Shown piece after piece: positions 60,331 through 64,000 of a stretch of DNA of 64,000 nucleotides. The stretch comes from Blastobasis lacticolella (lineage: Eukaryota > Arthropoda > Insecta > Lepidoptera > Blastobasidae): contig LR990045.1 of NCBI GenBank assembly GCA_905147135.1, positions 17,708,173 to 17,772,172 on the forward strand. The letters are read 5' to 3'. The notes below the pieces were generated by a model. It saw nothing but the letters and a program-made list of their open reading frames with translations. It was not told the origin of the DNA and did no database searches. The translations under genes were made by a program, and so were the position numbers. Position 1 is the first letter of the stretch; each line of letters begins with the position of its first letter.

Positions 60331-63300
60331 TTCTCCCGCAGTTAGAATTTATATAAACATTCATTCAACTATCCCTTGGATCAAAAGTACCATATGACAT
60401 CCGGGAATAGTGTAGTTTTTTGTTAGTGAAAGAGTTTTCAAAGCTGGTTTCGGAGATTACCCTACCCTCAAGTTACACAAACAAACTTTTCCTCTTTATA
60501 ACATTAGTATAGGTAGATATACGTATACCTTCGATAACGTATACCCATGCTAAGTTTCCCCCACTACGTTCATAATCTATTGGTTTACAAATAAGTACCT
60601 ACTATAATATTATTGCCCTTACTTTGTAACACGGCGACACTTGGTGATATATACTGAACTCACCTATACATTCGCTAAACACCCCGACAGTTATGCAAAA
60701 CATTTCCTAACCACCTATTTCGGTTGGGGCGCGCGATAGGACATTGTAGTTATTTACTGTCTACTCATAACATTATCTGTTACAAAATGACGTCATTACG
60801 GAGCGACGCCGTTTCCTCAACAGCGGGTGTTATCGTCATAAAGACACGAGTTCCAAAAGTTTGTTACAATTTCATGGGCTTCAAATTGCTTACACTGGTA
60901 CTACATTAGTGTAATTGCTTTAGCGGCTCGCTTAGTTGGTTATCCTATCGTTTAGCCTTAGAGCGTTGAACAGCCACGTATACAAAGATGGCAACGTCCT
61001 TTTATAATCACTGTGGCCGGTTATATATTACGTAAGGGAGGCACGGAGTGGACTCTTAGCTGCGTGTGGTTTTTTTGCGGCGGCAACCGGGCGGACGAGT
61101 CACTCGGCACAAGTGGCAATCTTATCTGGTTAGCTGGACACTGCAGGTATGCACTCGCCTATCTAGTTTACATTGGAATTGCGCGATAAATCGATGCGAC
61201 AGACGTTCCGAGTATGAGCTACGGGTCGCATCAAGTTTACGCTCGCTACAAATTATTCGCTATCGCCAGCCAATGTAACTTGTGTATGCAAATAGGAATG
61301 TTTTGTATATACCTACATAAATACATAGTGTAACTATATATGTACATATAAAATAGAAATACATGAACTAAGTGCATGAATCGTGACGATAAGCGCAGGT
61401 TACCGCTTTCTATCAGGTCGACGTTGTCTACTCGTCTAATTTTTTATTTATTTAAGACAGAATAATGAAAAGAAATACGGACGTCATTCTACACAACAGA
61501 AAAGTGAAGCATGCAAGGTATGGCAATTTCTTGACAGATTTTGTACCGCGCTGTCATACCCGTAACAGTGTCAAAGCACGCACACAAATTCCCATTTTAT
61601 ACTTTGCTCATGGTTTTAGAGAATATCCGTCCGAATCTTTTTTAGTTGTGTTTCATGCCAATGTAAAAATAATTTTCTCGTAATGTAGGTAGGTAACTAA
61701 AACGAAATCCAGCTACAGCGTACGTCTCGTCACCAAAAGTTAATCCTTGCCTTTATCTTTTAAACTATTACGATAATCGTTTTGTTATAAGTATCTACAT
61801 TAATTATAAAGCAAGGTACCTGCTGCGTTACTTCACAAGTACCTACACAATTGATTACCTGCTGAAAGGGAAAGGACAAAACTCAGCCCTATGGCAGCCC
61901 GGCAACATAAAACAAAGTAAACGTGTTTACGCGCCGTCGACAAATTCACTACGCTCCATGGGGTGTCCCAGAGCTCACACGACAATGAATACTACATAGA
62001 AATGGATGAAGATACAAAGTAACTCATTTTAATCCTTGGCAGAGGACTCTGTAAGCTGCATTGAATAGGACACGACTGTGATGATTGAAACAAGGCAAAC
62101 GCGAGTACAATGCAATTGTATTGTACTCGCCAATACGGCAATAGCTAACTTACAATAATACAGATGCGGAACAGAGTTTTGCAAAGAATTTCTTAGAACT
62201 CTCAAATTCTATTAAGGCATGGTCCCGAAGATAATTATGCGACAGTTGGGTGGGTAGCGTTGTAAATTATAAGACAACTATTTAAGCAGTCGTTGTAATT
62301 TGTCCCTGTCAATTTTGTGCGTTCCCTTAATTTCAATCGTTCTATATTTAGGAACCTTGTTTTTTTTATTAAAAAGTATGATCCGTTGCATTACGGTTGC
62401 TCATTTATCTTGGCTCAAAGCCGGGGGTAGCTTGCCGTTGACATACCGTTCATTTCTCAAATCTTATTACCGACTCGTACAATTTTATCGAATAATAAAT
62501 CTACTTAGCGGAACATGAAACTTTTCTTTTGCTCTACTTTCATGTTACCCGAGTATTTCGATAAGAATTCTGCCTTGGATTCTACTCCGGATTAAATAAA
62601 GAGTTTCAAACAAAACGGAATAAGCTACAATAACTTCTAGTGCCTCCACATTTTGAGGGTAATAAAGGTATAAAGTTAACTCAAGAATTTAAAATATCAC
62701 AGGGCATTTTGTATTTGTGTGAAATAGTAAAAATAGGCACTAATAGTTATATGGAATACCCCTCGACTACATTGGTCCTATGACATTGTTTTGAAACATT
62801 TCCTTGATTCGCGGCCAAATTTAATTGTTCCTTGATTTAGTTTACAATTCCGCAAGGAGCGGCCACCACTCGTCCTTGGTCCGGAAGCGTAGTTAACCCC
62901 GCATCACACCTCTTTGCAGGAAACTTAAATGATTAGAAGTTGCTTGGTATAAGAGCAAGGGAGAGAGATAATCTTGTGAATTTCCTGTAGAGCGCGATAA
63001 CAAAACCACGAAATTGGATTTCGCGATATAATCTGGAGGTTGGTAGTGACAGGGATGTCGGGCGAAGCCGGGTTTTTTGCTGGCGACGGCCGCGCTCATT
63101 TGGCCTGCCCGACTCGTTATGTGCCGACTGCGGTGCACGGCTATGCCCATTACCGACTGGGATACAGATACAGTTACGCAACCACTAGATATTGCGATGA
63201 AATTGTGGCACTAATTGTTGATCTATATATTCACTTGAAAGTTGAAATTTCAACCTCGGGTTTTGTTGTCTGAAAGCTGACGCGATCCCTACAAACGAAG

Positions 63301-63708
63301 TTTGATCATCCATATTAACCAATCAAAACCAATGAAATTTTGCATACGCAATTTAGAAACCATTATTTACGTCTATGGTTTCTCAGATTTTCGTTATTAA
63401 TAATAACGTTCGTTTTTACGGGATTTAAGATTTTTATTGGAATATACGGCTTTAAATTTAATTTCTATGATAATTTTTTTTTCGTTTGGAAAATTTCATC
63501 GCGAGAGCAAATTCGTACGCATAGCACGCCCCAGCGAATGCAATTAAACACGGGCATATGCAAATATACATCCGGAATGTTAGAAATTCTCGTGCACCTA
63601 ATAAAATGAGAGTGAATTGTAGGTTATACTCGTGATCTACATACCACTAATAGTACTTTACCATAAACATATCTACCTACATGATATCGAGTGAAGGAAA
63701 CTGACTTC
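60331..63708. other. Noncoding stretch
   Basis: No gene is recognised. Octamer motifs occur at 61286-61293 and 63558-63565, and a 30-bp palindrome at 62101-62130 (listed separately). Frames are short and domainless. Confidence 0.45.
62101..62130. repeat. 15-bp loopless palindrome
   Basis: GCGAGTACAATGCAA is followed immediately by TTGTATTGTACTCGC; arms are complementary at 14 of 15 positions with no loop. As DNA it could extrude as a cruciform; as RNA the tight turn would open a few inner pairs. Confidence 0.85.
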
Positions 63709-64000
63709 AGAGAGGTAGGGCATAGCGGGTATCTCGTTCCAATTGGAGCCGCACGACTGGGGAAGTACCTCCACTGTACAGAATATCGCAGATAAATAAT
63801 ACTCTTTTAAATAGTATTGTGTTTCTGCCGGTGAGTAAGGTTTCCAGTACTCCATGGGGTGGGGATGTGGGGAACTGTGGCTTTGGCAGTGGAGTGGCTT
63901 GCCTTTTTGCTGCCAGAGCAACGTGTTATAGAGGTGGGCAACGCATTGGCGATACTCTTGGTGTTGCTAATGTCTATAGGCAGTGGTGACTACTTCCCAT
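63709..64000 (+). mobile_element. Non-LTR retrotransposon 3' end or derived SINE, copy 2 (cut by window edge)
   Basis: This is collinear and highly similar to 20165-20457, starting at the same AGAGAGGTAGGGCATAGCGG block and sharing TTCTGCCGGTGAGTAAGGTT and TGCTAATGTCTATAGGCAG. The window ends at CTACTTCCCAT, just before the expected CAGGTGGCCC and poly(A) end. Confidence 0.85.

Overview
The window looks like 64 kb of nuclear DNA from a moth or butterfly, and I could not identify a single intact protein-coding gene in it. The lepidopteran call rests on the repeats. These include non-LTR retrotransposon 3' ends with the CTTACCATCAGG-type tail, a tRNA-headed SINE family with (GAT)n tails, the repeat carrying AAACCTTCCTCTTGAATC, the GGGTTCCG repeat, repeats ending TCGCATTTATAATATTA, and several MITE-like foldback elements. 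Base composition alternates between AT-rich stretches and short CpG-rich islands. All open frames are short, mostly start at non-ATG codons, and show no recognisable domain apart from retrotransposon relics.

Layout. 1-5.8 kb: unique-looking noncoding DNA with one old interspersed repeat and a near-perfect 29-bp hairpin (4486-4547). 5.8-10.9 kb: repeat-dense, with two copies of one roughly 420-bp MITE (5792-6211 and 9878-10296), two decayed LINE ORF2 fragments (6498-6871), other lepidopteran repeat pieces and a LINE 3' end. 12.4-13.1 kb: a diverged local duplication that keeps two short blocks identical. 13-24.7 kb: mostly featureless, with a GC-rich/TATA promoter-like site near 16.8 kb and a retrotransposon 3' end (20165-20515). 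24.7-33.6 kb: three SINE insertions, two of them short with visible target-site duplications, a basic/proline-rich 100-codon frame of unknown origin (29696-29998, minus strand), and a perfect 22-bp hairpin at 32278. 38-51.5 kb: four foldback/MITE elements, one with a LINE fragment inserted in it. 54-58 kb: strongly CpG- and G-rich, possibly a promoter region. 59.5-60.4 kb: two SINEs in opposite orientation. The right edge carries a second copy of the 20-kb retrotransposon end, cut by the window.

If the window has a host function, it is most likely intronic or intergenic regulatory DNA. The POU/octamer motif ATGCAAAT occurs at least 16 times by eye against roughly 3-4 expected, with three copies within 445 bp near 27.1-27.5 kb. 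I infer a gene-poor regulatory neighbourhood of a developmental gene, but nothing in the window names that gene. Family names for repeats come from memory of lepidopteran repeats; no database search was possible.
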